Shown: positions 1 through 7,545 of the stretch, piece after piece
Layout of the letters: every line of letters starts with the position of its first letter
Numbering within the stretch: the stretch's first letter is position 1
DNA from: Allofournierella_A excrementavium
GTDB taxonomy: Bacteria; Bacillota; Clostridia; Oscillospirales; Ruminococcaceae
DNA: 64,000 nt
NCBI GenBank assembly: GCA_019120375.1
Contig: DWVE01000027.1
Span: 62,001 to 126,000 of the forward strand
Reading direction: 5' to 3'
Position numbers and translations under genes: made by a program
Notes under the pieces: model-generated
What the model was told of the DNA's origin: nothing
Databases searched by the model: none
Seen by the model: the letters and a program-made list of their open reading frames with translations, nothing else

Positions 1-157
1 TGTGCCCGGCGCTGATGCAGAAGGAAAGTTCTTTGTCATCGCTCACGCCGCCCCAGGCGGCGTTCATGGCGTCGGCGGTGCCGTCCTCGTTCCAGCTGGC
101 CAGAATGAACACCGGCTGGGGATAGGTCCAGGGTTTTGCTCCAAAATTTTTGCGCAT
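1..157 (-). CDS. Flavin reductase family protein, N-terminal part
   Basis: Only the first 52 codons lie in the window; the gene continues off the left edge. The start ATG at 157 has a good AAGGAGG-type site about 10 nt upstream (168-174 on the opposite strand). The visible residues include KPWTYPQPVFILASW and NAAWGG, a pattern typical of the flavin reductase (DIM6/NTAB, FMN-binding split barrel) proteins common in anaerobic Firmicutes, which bind FMN and transfer electrons from NAD(P)H. The gene sits just downstream of the aldo/keto reductase on the same strand (27 nt gap) and is probably cotranscribed with it. The family call is based on the N-terminus alone. Confidence 0.78.
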   Translation of the reverse strand, partial: MRKNFGAKPWTYPQPVFILASWNEDGTADAMNAAWGGVSDDKELSFCISAGH

Positions 158-184
158 GGGTCTCGTTCCTCCTTGTGGCCGGCG

Positions 185-1063
185 TCATTCCGCTGCGGAG
201 CCGCCCTGCCGGCCGCGGCGCTGCTCCACCATCTCTACGAACCATTCTACCATATTCGGGTCCTGATGGGAGAAAAACGCGCTCTGTTTTTTGTCCAGCG
301 CCGCGATGGCCTCCATCTCCTCCCGGCTGAGGGAAAAACCGAACACGTCCAGATTCTCCCGCATGCGCTCCACATGGGTGGACTTGGGGATGACCACCAC
401 GCCCCGCTGCAAATGCCAGCGCAGCATGACCTGGGCGGCGGTCCTGCCGTGGCGGCGGCCGATGTCCGTCAGCACCGGGTGGGTGAACAGGCCGCCCCGG
501 CCCTCGCCGAAGGGAGCCCAGGCCTCCGCCTGCACGCCGTACTTTTCCATCCACTTCAGGGCTTCGGCCTGCTGGTGGAAGGGGTGGATCTCCACCTGGT
601 CCACCATGGGGCGGATGCGGGCAAAGCTGGCCAGGTCCACCAGCCGGTCGGGGTAAAAGTTGGACACGCCGATGGCCCGCACCCGCCCTTCATCATAAAG
701 CTCTTCCAGCGCGCGCCACGCGCCGTAATAGTCAGCAAAGGGCTGGTGCAGCAGCACCAGGTCCAGATAGTCCACGCCCAGCTTCTCCATGGAATCCAGC
801 ACCGAGGCCCGGGCGGCCTGCTGGCCGTAGTGCTCCACCCACACCTTGGTGGTCAGAAAAATATCCTCCCGCGGCACGCCGGATCTGCGGATGGCGCTGC
901 CCACCTGCGCCTCGTTGAAATAGCTTTGGGCGGTGTCCAGCGAGCGGTAGCCCGCGCCCAGCGCGTCCAGCACGCAGCGCTCGCACTCCTGCGGGCTCAC
1001 CTGATAAACGCCGTAGCCCACCATGGGCATCTTCACCCCGTTGGAAAGAGTCGTGTATTCCAT
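185..1063 (-). CDS. Aldo/keto reductase
   Basis: 292-residue NADPH-dependent oxidoreductase of the aldo/keto reductase superfamily, full length for the family (280-320). The catalytic tetrad is visible: Asp43 and Tyr48 in SLDTAQSYFNE, Lys73 in TTKVW and His106 in LLHQP. The C-terminal IPKS motif (cofactor phosphate binding) is also present. It probably reduces reactive aldehydes or ketones; the substrate cannot be read from sequence. A longer in-frame start at 1090 exists, but the ATG at 1063 has GGAGG at a proper distance and begins with the usual family N-terminus. It is divergently transcribed from a MerR regulator whose operator lies in its promoter, so induction by a small electrophile or drug is likely. 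Confidence 0.93.
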   Translation of the reverse strand: MEYTTLSNGVKMPMVGYGVYQVSPQECERCVLDALGAGYRSLDTAQSYFNEAQVGSAIRRSGVPREDIFLTTKVWVEHYGQQAARASVLDSMEKLGVDYLDLVLLHQPFADYYGAWRALEELYDEGRVRAIGVSNFYPDRLVDLASFARIRPMVDQVEIHPFHQQAEALKWMEKYGVQAEAWAPFGEGRGGLFTHPVLTDIGRRHGRTAAQVMLRWHLQRGVVVIPKSTHVERMRENLDVFGFSLSREEMEAIAALDKKQSAFFSHQDPNMVEWFVEMVEQRRGRQGGSAAE

Positions 1064-1130
1064 CGTTTCGTCCTCCGTTTCTGCGCACATCTGCTCCCCC
1101 TTGCACCGCGCCGGGGGATGTGGTATCCTC

Positions 1131-1161
1131 AGTGTAGCACCCGGTAGTTACTACCGGTCAA
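1131..1161 (-). promoter_or_regulatory. MerR-type promoter/operator of the aldo/keto reductase
   Basis: On the minus strand, -35 TTGACC (1161-1156) and -10 TACACT (1136-1131) are separated by 19 bp rather than 17. The spacer contains a perfect 17-bp dyad at 1141-1157 (CCGGTAGT-T-ACTACCGG). An over-long spacer with a centred palindrome is the hallmark of MerR-family activation by DNA untwisting. Confidence 0.78.
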
Positions 1162-1200
1162 GCCCCCATTTGTGAAGAAAGTGCGAAAGGAGAGGGTCCC

Positions 1201-1599
1201 ATGCTCTATTCCATGAAAGAGGTCTGCCAGCGGACCGGCCTGAACTATGAGACGCTGAAGTTCTACTGCAACCAGGGCCTTGTGCCCAACGTCAAGCGGG
1301 ACGGCGGCAACCGCCGGGTGTTCGACGAGCGGGACCTGGCCTGGCTGGAGGGGCTGGGCTGCCTGCGCCGCTGCGGACTGAGCATCAAGGAGATGCAGCA
1401 CTATGTGCAGCTGTGCCTGCGGGGGGAGACGTCCATCCCGGAGCGCAAGGTCATTCTGGCCGAGCGGCGCAAGGCGCTGGAAGAGGAGATGGCCCGGCTG
1501 CAAAGCGCGCTGGAATATCTGGACAGCAAACAGGCCTTCTACGACGAGGTGTTGGCAGGGCGCAGACCCTATGTGAGCAACCTTCTGCCCCAAAAATAA
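1201..1599 (+). CDS. MerR family transcriptional regulator
   Basis: 132-residue regulator. Residues 3-40 form the winged helix-turn-helix (SMKEVCQRTGLNYETLKFY, then the RR-FDERDL wing region). A coiled-coil dimerisation helix follows at about 75-120 (AERRKALEEEMARLQSAL), and the C-terminus is short with no large effector domain. It is divergent from the aldo/keto reductase, with a classic MerR operator in the 19-bp spacer of that promoter, so it most likely senses a small ligand or redox stress and activates the reductase, perhaps together with the flavin reductase. The start is set by a GGAGAG site just upstream. No CxxC or conserved metal-binding cysteines of the mercury or SoxR type are obvious near the C-terminus. 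Confidence 0.92.
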   Translation: MLYSMKEVCQRTGLNYETLKFYCNQGLVPNVKRDGGNRRVFDERDLAWLEGLGCLRRCGLSIKEMQHYVQLCLRGETSIPERKVILAERRKALEEEMARLQSALEYLDSKQAFYDEVLAGRRPYVSNLLPQK

Positions 1600-1605
1600 A
1601 AGGGA

Positions 1606-1636
1606 CCCCCGCGGGCTTTCAGCCCGCGGGGGTTTT
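1606..1636. terminator. Bidirectional terminator hairpin
   Basis: A 12-bp GC stem CCCCCGCGGGCT / AGCCCGCGGGGG with a short loop, followed by TTTT on the plus strand and preceded by AAAA runs. It lies between the convergent MerR and XRE genes. Confidence 0.85.
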
Positions 1637-1653
1637 GCGCGCCAAAGGCGCGC

Positions 1654-2724
1654 TCACACGCTCTCTTCCAGTTTTTTCAGGGCGGCGGCAAAAACGGGGT
1701 GCGCCCGCAGCTCCGGGTCGTCCATCTCCCGGCGCATGCCCTCCAGCAGCACGCGGCGCATCCCGGAGGGAAAAACGTCGCCGGGCTTTGCTTCGCAGTC
1801 CAGCGCCGGGGCGAAGAGGTCCGGGTCCGGCCGGGGCAGGGGAGAAAGAAGCTGGTCCACATAGCGGGAGAAATGCTCGGCGGCCTTGTCCCACTCGCCA
1901 GCCTTCCGGTGCGCCTCCACCAGAAAGCCCTCGCTCAGGTCGGCCAGGCCGAAGGTGTCCGCCAGCGCGCGGTAGGCCCCCACCATCTTTTCCTGGCGGC
2001 GGGGCTCCTTTTCGCTGCCCAGCAGGAAGGAAAGGGTGGTCATCGCCTTGCTCACCGCCGCGTAAAGCTGCGTCTGAAGCAGCTTTTGGGCCTCTTGCTC
2101 CTGCCCGCGCTTGCGGTACAAAAGCGCCCGCACGGCGGTGGCGTCCCCCGGGTGCTCGGGCAGCTCGTCCAGCAGGGCTTCGGCCTGGTCCGGGTCGTCC
2201 TGTGCCAGCGCCAGACCGGCCAGCTGGATGGTGGCCGCCTGCCAGTAGGCCGCCGTGCCCGAGGCGCGTACCTGCTCCAGCAGTTCCCTCTTGAGGGCGC
2301 GCCAGCGGGCCTTCTGCTCCGGCTGCGCGTCGGGAAAGAACATCTCAAAGCCGTCGCACACCATGGCCGCGTTGAACTGCAGGGCGGTGCAGCCGGGCCA
2401 GCGGCACACCAGCCGCCGCAGCTCCTCTTCGCAGGCATCGGCCCCCTTTTGGGGCAGAGTTTCCATCAGCGCGTTGATCTGCCGCGCCACTTCCTCGTCG
2501 GTCAGGGCGGCCTCAAACTGCAAAAGGGCGTCCACGGTGGTGTTCAGCGCCCGCGCCAGGGGGCACAGCAGCGCCACGTCCGGGCAGGAGGCGTCGGTCT
2601 CCCACTTGCTCACCGCCGGGCCGCTCACCCCCACCAGCGCCGCCAGCTGCTCCTGGGTCAGCCCCCGGCTTTTGCGCAGAGCGGCGATGGTGGAGCCCAT
2701 CTTCAAGGTGTTGGTCTGTTCCAT
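1654..2724 (-). CDS. XRE family regulator with long C-terminal helical domain
   Basis: 356 residues. Residues 8-62 are a Cro/CI helix-turn-helix (LRKSRGLTQEQLAALVGVSG with VSKWE), the pattern shared by many Firmicutes XRE regulators. The remaining ~290 residues are alpha-helical, Leu/Ala/Glu-rich and resemble TPR-like repeats, as in Rgg/PlcR-type or metabolite-sensing regulators, but no specific family was recognised. The ATG at 2724 follows an AGAGAGGA site; a 31-residue upstream extension is possible but unsupported. It is monocistronic, and its target genes cannot be inferred. Confidence 0.85.
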   Translation of the reverse strand: MEQTNTLKMGSTIAALRKSRGLTQEQLAALVGVSGPAVSKWETDASCPDVALLCPLARALNTTVDALLQFEAALTDEEVARQINALMETLPQKGADACEEELRRLVCRWPGCTALQFNAAMVCDGFEMFFPDAQPEQKARWRALKRELLEQVRASGTAAYWQAATIQLAGLALAQDDPDQAEALLDELPEHPGDATAVRALLYRKRGQEQEAQKLLQTQLYAAVSKAMTTLSFLLGSEKEPRRQEKMVGAYRALADTFGLADLSEGFLVEAHRKAGEWDKAAEHFSRYVDQLLSPLPRPDPDLFAPALDCEAKPGDVFPSGMRRVLLEGMRREMDDPELRAHPVFAAALKKLEESV

Positions 2725-2872
2725 AAAGCGTCGTCCTCTCTTTGTTCCGTTTGCGCGCGCTTTTTCTGCCTTTATTGTACCCCACGGCAAGCTGTGCGCC
2801 AAGAGAGGCGGATTCAAGTGCCGGGCAGATTTTTCTGAACGGCGCTCAAGTTCTGAAAAAAGCGCCCGGCGT

Positions 2873-3094
2873 TCATTCGCCGGGCGCGGCCTGTTCCAGC
2901 TTGTCCAGTTCCCGGCCGATGAGCTCGCCGGCGAGGCAGAAAGCCTCGATGCGCCGCCGCGCCAGGGTGAGCTGGGATTTATAGCGGGCCGGGTCGCTCT
3001 TGGCCTCCAGCGTGAGCACCGTCTGGCGCAGCTTGTGCACGGTGGAGTCGATCTGGCGGCGGGCCTCGGTCAGCTGTTCTTTGGAATAGTCCAT
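2873..3094 (-). CDS. Small helical hypothetical protein
   Basis: 73 residues, entirely helical and charged (MDYSKEQLTEARRQIDSTVH at the start), preceded by a strong AAAGGAGAA site 7 nt before the ATG at 3094. It looks like a conserved small Clostridia protein of unknown function. No membrane segment or metal motif is present. It is divergent from the PadR operon, whose promoter lies in the shared 210-bp gap. Confidence 0.62.
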   Translation of the reverse strand: MDYSKEQLTEARRQIDSTVHKLRQTVLTLEAKSDPARYKSQLTLARRRIEAFCLAGELIGRELDKLEQAAPGE

Positions 3095-3245
3095 TCCTTC
3101 TCCTTTCAAACGCGGCCCTGCCACACCCGGGCCAGAATGTTCCCGGGCGTCGGCAAAACGCCGGCATACGCATTGTTTCTCTGCCAGTATACCACCCCGG
3201 CGGGAAAAAGGCCACCAACCAAACCTGCCAGTTCCGCCCGTTTTC

Positions 3246-3274
3246 TTGACGGCGAAAAGCGGAGGAAGTATAAT
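3246..3274 (+). promoter_or_regulatory. SigA-type promoter of the PadR operon
   Basis: TTGACG (3246-3251), 17-bp spacer, perfect TATAAT (3269-3274). The start codon of padR is about 25 nt past the expected transcription start, so any PadR operator must overlap the promoter or the short leader. Confidence 0.78.
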
Positions 3275-3304
3275 CTCTCTATTAGACATATCGAGGAGGC
3301 CGCC

Positions 3305-3856
3305 ATGGAGTATCTCATCCTGGGGCTGCTGCTTCTCGCGCCCATGACCGGCTACGAGCTGCAGCGGTTCATCAAACAGAACCTGGCCCTCATCTGCTCT
3401 TCCAGCGCGGGCAGCGTGCAGACCGCCCTGACCAAGCTGGAAACGGAGGGCCGCATCGCCGCCGCCGAGACCGTGGAGGGCCGCCGGCGCAAAAAGACCT
3501 TTTCCATCACCCCGGCGGGGCGGCAGGCCTTTGAGGCCTGGGTGGCCCGGCCCATGCAGGCGGGAAAGGTGAAGAACATGGAGCTGGCCCGGCTGTTCTT
3601 CCTGGGGCTGGCCCAGCCCGCCCAGCGCGCCGCCGCCATCCGGGACTACATCCGCCAGATGGAGGAGACGCAGGCGGTGCTCGCCGCCATCCGGGAGCAG
3701 TTCCGCAAAGCCCAGGCCGGGCCGCTGCCCCCCGGGCAGAACTGGGACGAGGTCTTTCGCTTTCAGGGCTGCACCATCGAGTACGGCATCGCCGCCGCCG
3801 AATTTGAGCGGCAGTGGTACAGCGGCCTTTTAAAAGAATTGGAGGAAGAGAAATGA
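3305..3856 (+). CDS. PadR family transcriptional regulator
   Basis: 183-residue winged-helix repressor of the PadR family with the long C-terminal Vir-like dimerisation domain. Residues 1-75 hold the wHTH: MEYLILGLLLLAPMTGYEL is the typical first helix, and GRRRKKTFSITPAGRQAF is the wing. Residues 85-183 are the coiled C-terminal arm. The start at 3305 follows GAGGAGG at 3292-3298. It is the first gene of a three-gene operon in which the following flavoprotein overlaps it by ATGA. PadR proteins are often autoregulated repressors released by phenolics or drugs; here the downstream genes suggest a xenobiotic or antibiotic inducer, which is inference. Confidence 0.9.
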   Translation: MEYLILGLLLLAPMTGYELQRFIKQNLALICSSSAGSVQTALTKLETEGRIAAAETVEGRRRKKTFSITPAGRQAFEAWVARPMQAGKVKNMELARLFFLGLAQPAQRAAAIRDYIRQMEETQAVLAAIREQFRKAQAGPLPPGQNWDEVFRFQGCTIEYGIAAAEFERQWYSGLLKELEEEK

Positions 3857-5223
3857 ACATTCTCGTGCTGAACGGCAGCCCCAAGGGCAAGGCCTCCGCC
3901 ACGCTGCACACGGCGCTGTATCTGGAGGCGCTGCACCCGGAGCACACCTTTGAATACCTGCCGGTGGGGGTGCGCATCAAAAGCTACGAAAAAGATTTTG
4001 CCCCCGCCCGCGCCGCGCTGGAAAAGGCGGACCTGGTGCTCTTCTGCTACCCGGTCTACACCTTCCTCGCGCCCTATCAGCTGCACCGCTTTGTGGAGCT
4101 GATGAAGGAGAGCGGGCCGGACCTTGCGGGCAAATTCGCCAGCCAGATCACCACCTCCAAACACTTCTACGACGTGACCGCCCACCGCTGGGTGGAGGAG
4201 AACTGCTTTGACCTGGGGATGAAGCCGGTGCGGGGCCTCTCGGCGGACATGGAGGACCTGCTGAGCGAAAAGGGCCGCCGGCAGGCCCGGGACTTCTTCG
4301 ACCAGCTGGTTTTCGCCTGCGAGCACGGCCTCTTTGTCACGCCGCCGCCCGCCGCCTGCGCCCCGGCGCGGCCGGCTTACTGCGCCGCCCTGCCCGAAAC
4401 GCCCAAAACAGGGGACAAAGACGTGGTCATCGTGACCGACTGCGCCCCCGAAAACGCGGGCCTTGCCGCCATGATCGCCGATTTCCGGGCCGCTCTGCCC
4501 CATGCCAGCCGGGTGATAAACCTGCGGGACTTCCCCTTCGCGGGCGGGTGCCTGGGGTGCATGAACTGCGCCGTCACCGGCAAGTGCGTCTATAAAGACG
4601 GCTTCGACGACTTTTTGCGGGGCACCGTTCAGACCGCCGACGCTTTTGTTTATGCATTTTCCGTGTCCGGCCACTCCGCCGGGTCGCTGTTCAAGTGCTA
4701 CGACGACCGGCAGTTCTGCAACGGCCACCGGGCGGTGACCCAGGGCAGGCCGGTGGCCTATCTCGTGCAGGGCGATTACCGCAGCGAGCCCAACCTGCGG
4801 ATGGTGCTGGAAGCCCGGGCGGAGGTGGGCGGCAACTATCTGGCGGGTGTGGCCACCGACGAGGCCGACACGGCGGCGGACATCGCCGCGCTGGCGGCAA
4901 ATCTCGCCTTCGCGCTGGAAAAGGGCCTCTCCCGCCCGGCCAACTTCTACGGCGTGGGCGGCAGCAAGATTTTCCGGGACCTCATCTATGTGATGCGGGG
5001 CATGATGAAGGCCGACCACAAATTCTACAAAGCCCACGGGGCTTATGATTTCCCCCAGAAGCAGAAAAAGCGCATTTTGCAGATGCAGCTGGTGGGGGCG
5101 CTGCTGGCGGTGCCCGCAGTGCAAAAGCAGGCGAAAGGAAAAATGACCGAGGCCATCGTGGGCCCCTACCGCAAGGTGGTGGAGGCGGCGAAGGCCGAAG
5201 CGGAAAAAGGAGCAAAACAATGA
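3853..5223 (+). CDS. Two-domain NAD(P)H-dependent FMN reductase-like flavoprotein
   Basis: 456 residues, about twice a normal flavodoxin-fold reductase. The first domain (1-170) begins MNILVLNGSPKGKASATLHT, the FMN phosphate-binding loop of the NADPH-dependent FMN reductase family. A second flavodoxin-like domain begins near 195 (VVIVTDCAPENAG) and contains a Cys-rich stretch GCLGCMNCAVTGKC at about 230-243, reminiscent of iron-sulfur flavoproteins; whether it binds a cluster is uncertain. In the second domain the phosphate loop is degenerate. The gene overlaps padR by 4 nt (ATGA) and the next gene by 4 nt, indicating translational coupling. Likely role: reduction of a quinone, nitro or other xenobiotic under PadR control. 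Confidence 0.82.
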   Translation: MNILVLNGSPKGKASATLHTALYLEALHPEHTFEYLPVGVRIKSYEKDFAPARAALEKADLVLFCYPVYTFLAPYQLHRFVELMKESGPDLAGKFASQITTSKHFYDVTAHRWVEENCFDLGMKPVRGLSADMEDLLSEKGRRQARDFFDQLVFACEHGLFVTPPPAACAPARPAYCAALPETPKTGDKDVVIVTDCAPENAGLAAMIADFRAALPHASRVINLRDFPFAGGCLGCMNCAVTGKCVYKDGFDDFLRGTVQTADAFVYAFSVSGHSAGSLFKCYDDRQFCNGHRAVTQGRPVAYLVQGDYRSEPNLRMVLEARAEVGGNYLAGVATDEADTAADIAALAANLAFALEKGLSRPANFYGVGGSKIFRDLIYVMRGMMKADHKFYKAHGAYDFPQKQKKRILQMQLVGALLAVPAVQKQAKGKMTEAIVGPYRKVVEAAKAEAEKGAKQ

Positions 5224-5852
5224 ATTTCACACCCATCGACCTGGAACAGTGGCCCCGCCGGGAGCACTTTGAGCACTATCTCACCCGCGTGCCCTGCACC
5301 TACAGCGCCACCTTCACGCTGGACATCACCCGCCTGCGGGCAGGCGGCAAAAAGTTCTATCCCGCCATGCTGCACCACATCGCCGCGGTGGTGAACGCCC
5401 ACCGGGAGTTGCGCATGGCGCTGGACGAAGCGGGCCGGCCGGGATTTTACGACGTTATCCATCCCTGCTACACCGTGTTCCACGAGAACAGCCAGACCTT
5501 CTCCAACCTCTGGACCGAGTACGACCCCTCTTACGAGGCGTTCCTCGCGGCATGGCTGCGGGACAAGGAGAAATTCGGCGGCTGCCACGCCATGGAGGCA
5601 AAGCCCGGCACGCCGCCCAACACCTTCCCGGTGTCCATGCTGCCCTGGGCGTCCTTCGAGGGGTTCAACCTGAACCTGGAAAAGGGCTATGACTACCTCG
5701 CGCCCATCTTCACCATGGGCCGCTTTTACGAGCGGGAGGGCCGGGTGCTGATGCCGCTGGCGGTGCAGGTGCACCACGCCGTCTGCGACGGATTCCATTT
5801 GTGCCGGCTGGTGAACGAGCTGCAGGCGCGGCTGGACCGGGAAGAGGCATAA
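5220..5852 (+). CDS. Type A chloramphenicol O-acetyltransferase-like protein
   Basis: 210 residues, matching CAT type A length (about 213-220). It begins with the CAT signature FTPIDLEQWPRREHFEHYL. The active site HHAVCDGFH contains the catalytic His186 and structural Asp190, and Ser139 sits 47 residues before His186, as Ser148 does relative to His195 in CAT-III. CTYS near residue 26 is also conserved. It would transfer acetyl from acetyl-CoA to the 3-hydroxyl of chloramphenicol. Several substrate-pocket positions differ from classic CATs (PWASFEGFN in place of PWVSF-SFN), so the natural substrate could be another hydroxyl compound. It is the last gene of the PadR operon, with an ATGA overlap. 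Confidence 0.87.
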   Translation: MNFTPIDLEQWPRREHFEHYLTRVPCTYSATFTLDITRLRAGGKKFYPAMLHHIAAVVNAHRELRMALDEAGRPGFYDVIHPCYTVFHENSQTFSNLWTEYDPSYEAFLAAWLRDKEKFGGCHAMEAKPGTPPNTFPVSMLPWASFEGFNLNLEKGYDYLAPIFTMGRFYEREGRVLMPLAVQVHHAVCDGFHLCRLVNELQARLDREEA

Positions 5853-5857
5853 AAAGT

Positions 5858-5880
5858 CCCCGGCCGGTGAAAGGCCGGGG
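5858..5880 (-). terminator. Terminator hairpin of the MATE gene
   Basis: Stem CCCCGGCC / GGCCGGGG, followed on the minus strand by ACTTTTTA, just after the minus-strand MATE stop. It lies between convergent genes and may also block the plus-strand operon. Confidence 0.75.
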
Positions 5881-5887
5881 GAGAAGT

Positions 5888-7258
5888 TCATTCCCTGTCC
5901 TGCCGGGGCAGCTGGGCGAAGAACCGCACCAGGAAGGGCACGCTGGTGATGAAGGTGAGCACGTCCGCCAGGGGCTGGGCGATCTGCACGCCCCGCAGCC
6001 CGATGACCAGCGGCAGCACCAGCATCAGCGGCAGGTAATAGAGCCCCTGCCGCAGGCTGGACAAAAAGGTGGCCGAGGTGCTCTGGCCGGTGCTCTGGAA
6101 CAGCATGTTGGCGCAGGTGCCCAGCGGCACCAGCAGCATGGCGCAGCACTGCAGCCGGCAGGCCAGCACCCCGATCTCGATGACCTGCGGGTCGTTGCGG
6201 AATGCCTGGATGAGGCAGGGCGCAGCCAAAAAGGTGCCCAGCGCCACCACGCAGATGCAGCCCTCGCCCAGCAGCAGGGTGAAGCGGAAGGCCTGACGCA
6301 GGCGGTTGAACTTGCCCGCGCCGTAGTTGTAGCCCGCCACCGGCTGGAAGCCCTGGCCGATGCCCAGCATCACCGCGAACACGAACATGAAGATGCGCCC
6401 CACAACGCTCATGGCGGCCACCGCCGCGTCGCCGCCGCACTGGCCCGCCTGCCAGTTCAGAAGAGCGGTGGCCACGCTGGCCAGCGCCTGACGGGCAAAG
6501 CTGGGCAGGCCGCAGGCCAGGATGTTTTTGAGGCCGGGCAGGTCCCGCCCGATGAGCCGTACCGAAAGGCGCAGCTGGCTTTTGCCCACAAGGAACATCG
6601 CCAGCAGAAGGCAGAAGCTCACGCACTGGGAAAGAGCCGTGGCCAGCGCCGCGCCCGCGATGCCCATGTCGAACACGAAGATGAACAGCGGGTCCAGCAG
6701 GATGTTCAGGATGCCGCCGGTGGTCAGGCCGATCATGGCAAGGGCGGCCTTGCCCTCATAGCGCAGCATGTTGTTCATGGTGAAGCTGGCGCACATCAGC
6801 GGCGCGGCCGCCAGGATGTAGCGCCCGTAGTCGCAGGCGTAGGGCAGGATGGTGTCCGTTGCGCCCAGAAGGCGCATCAGCGGCTCCAGAAAGATGAGGC
6901 CTCCGATGCCCAGCAGCGCGCCGCAGCCCAGCGAGGTGAAAAAGCCCATGGAGGCGATGTGGCTGGCCTTCTGCCCCTCCTGCTGGCCCAGCAGGCGGCT
7001 GATGACGCTGCCCGAGCCCATGCCCACCATGAAGCCGAAGGCCTGGAGAATGGCCATCAGGCTGAACACAACGCCCACCGCGCCGGTGGCGCTGTTGCTT
7101 TTCAGCTGGCCCACGAAAAAGGTGTCCGCCAGGTTGTAGATGGAACTCACCAGCATGCTGGCCACCGTGGGGACGGCCAGGGTGACGATGAGCTTCGGAA
7201 TGGGCGTCTGGGTCATCTTGATGAACTGGGCGCTGGACGCGCCGGCGGAATTCTGCAT
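5888..7258 (-). CDS. MATE family efflux transporter
   Basis: 456-residue, 12-transmembrane multidrug and toxic compound extrusion protein, full length. The N-terminus carries the family pattern PIPKLIVTLAVPTVASMLVS followed by YNLADTFFVGQL. A second repeat begins near 235 (GLPSFARQALASVATALLN). It uses a cation gradient to export organic cations or peptides. An AAGGGGG site precedes the ATG at 7258. It is divergent from the large RND permease across a 287-bp gap, so the two may share regulation. It is unrelated in base composition to the second MATE gene at 17.5 kb. Confidence 0.92.
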   Translation of the reverse strand: MQNSAGASSAQFIKMTQTPIPKLIVTLAVPTVASMLVSSIYNLADTFFVGQLKSNSATGAVGVVFSLMAILQAFGFMVGMGSGSVISRLLGQQEGQKASHIASMGFFTSLGCGALLGIGGLIFLEPLMRLLGATDTILPYACDYGRYILAAAPLMCASFTMNNMLRYEGKAALAMIGLTTGGILNILLDPLFIFVFDMGIAGAALATALSQCVSFCLLLAMFLVGKSQLRLSVRLIGRDLPGLKNILACGLPSFARQALASVATALLNWQAGQCGGDAAVAAMSVVGRIFMFVFAVMLGIGQGFQPVAGYNYGAGKFNRLRQAFRFTLLLGEGCICVVALGTFLAAPCLIQAFRNDPQVIEIGVLACRLQCCAMLLVPLGTCANMLFQSTGQSTSATFLSSLRQGLYYLPLMLVLPLVIGLRGVQIAQPLADVLTFITSVPFLVRFFAQLPRQDRE

Positions 7259-7456
7259 ATTCGATTGCCCCCTTGAAAAAATGTGCGGCGGGGGGCTTTG
7301 CGCCCGGCCCGCCGGCCCCGGCGGATACTGCGCGGCGCATCTGCGGCGCGCGTTCCGCCCCTCTTGTTTTCGTATCGTTCTTTTTTATCATAACATGCCC
7401 GTCAAATCACAGGACAAATTTTACATTTTGGGGCAGGAGTTTCCCGCCTTCTCAGA

Positions 7457-7485
7457 TTGCCTTTTCAGCCCAAAAAGACTATACT
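7457..7485 (+). promoter_or_regulatory. Promoter of the RND permease gene
   Basis: TTGCCT (7457-7462), 17-bp spacer, TATACT (7480-7485), about 60 nt before the ATG. The rest of the 287-bp divergent gap (7259-7545) holds no gene; no clear operator was seen. Confidence 0.68.
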
Positions 7486-7545
7486 GTAATTTGTGTGCCA
7501 AGGGAGCGGCGCGCCCGTTCCCTTTTAAAAAGAAAGAGTGAGTCT

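Noticed and set aside
1413..2294. A plus-strand frame overlapping the MerR 3-prime end and the XRE gene
   Set aside because: Arg/Pro-rich translation, crosses the terminator, and lies opposite a clear helix-turn-helix gene.
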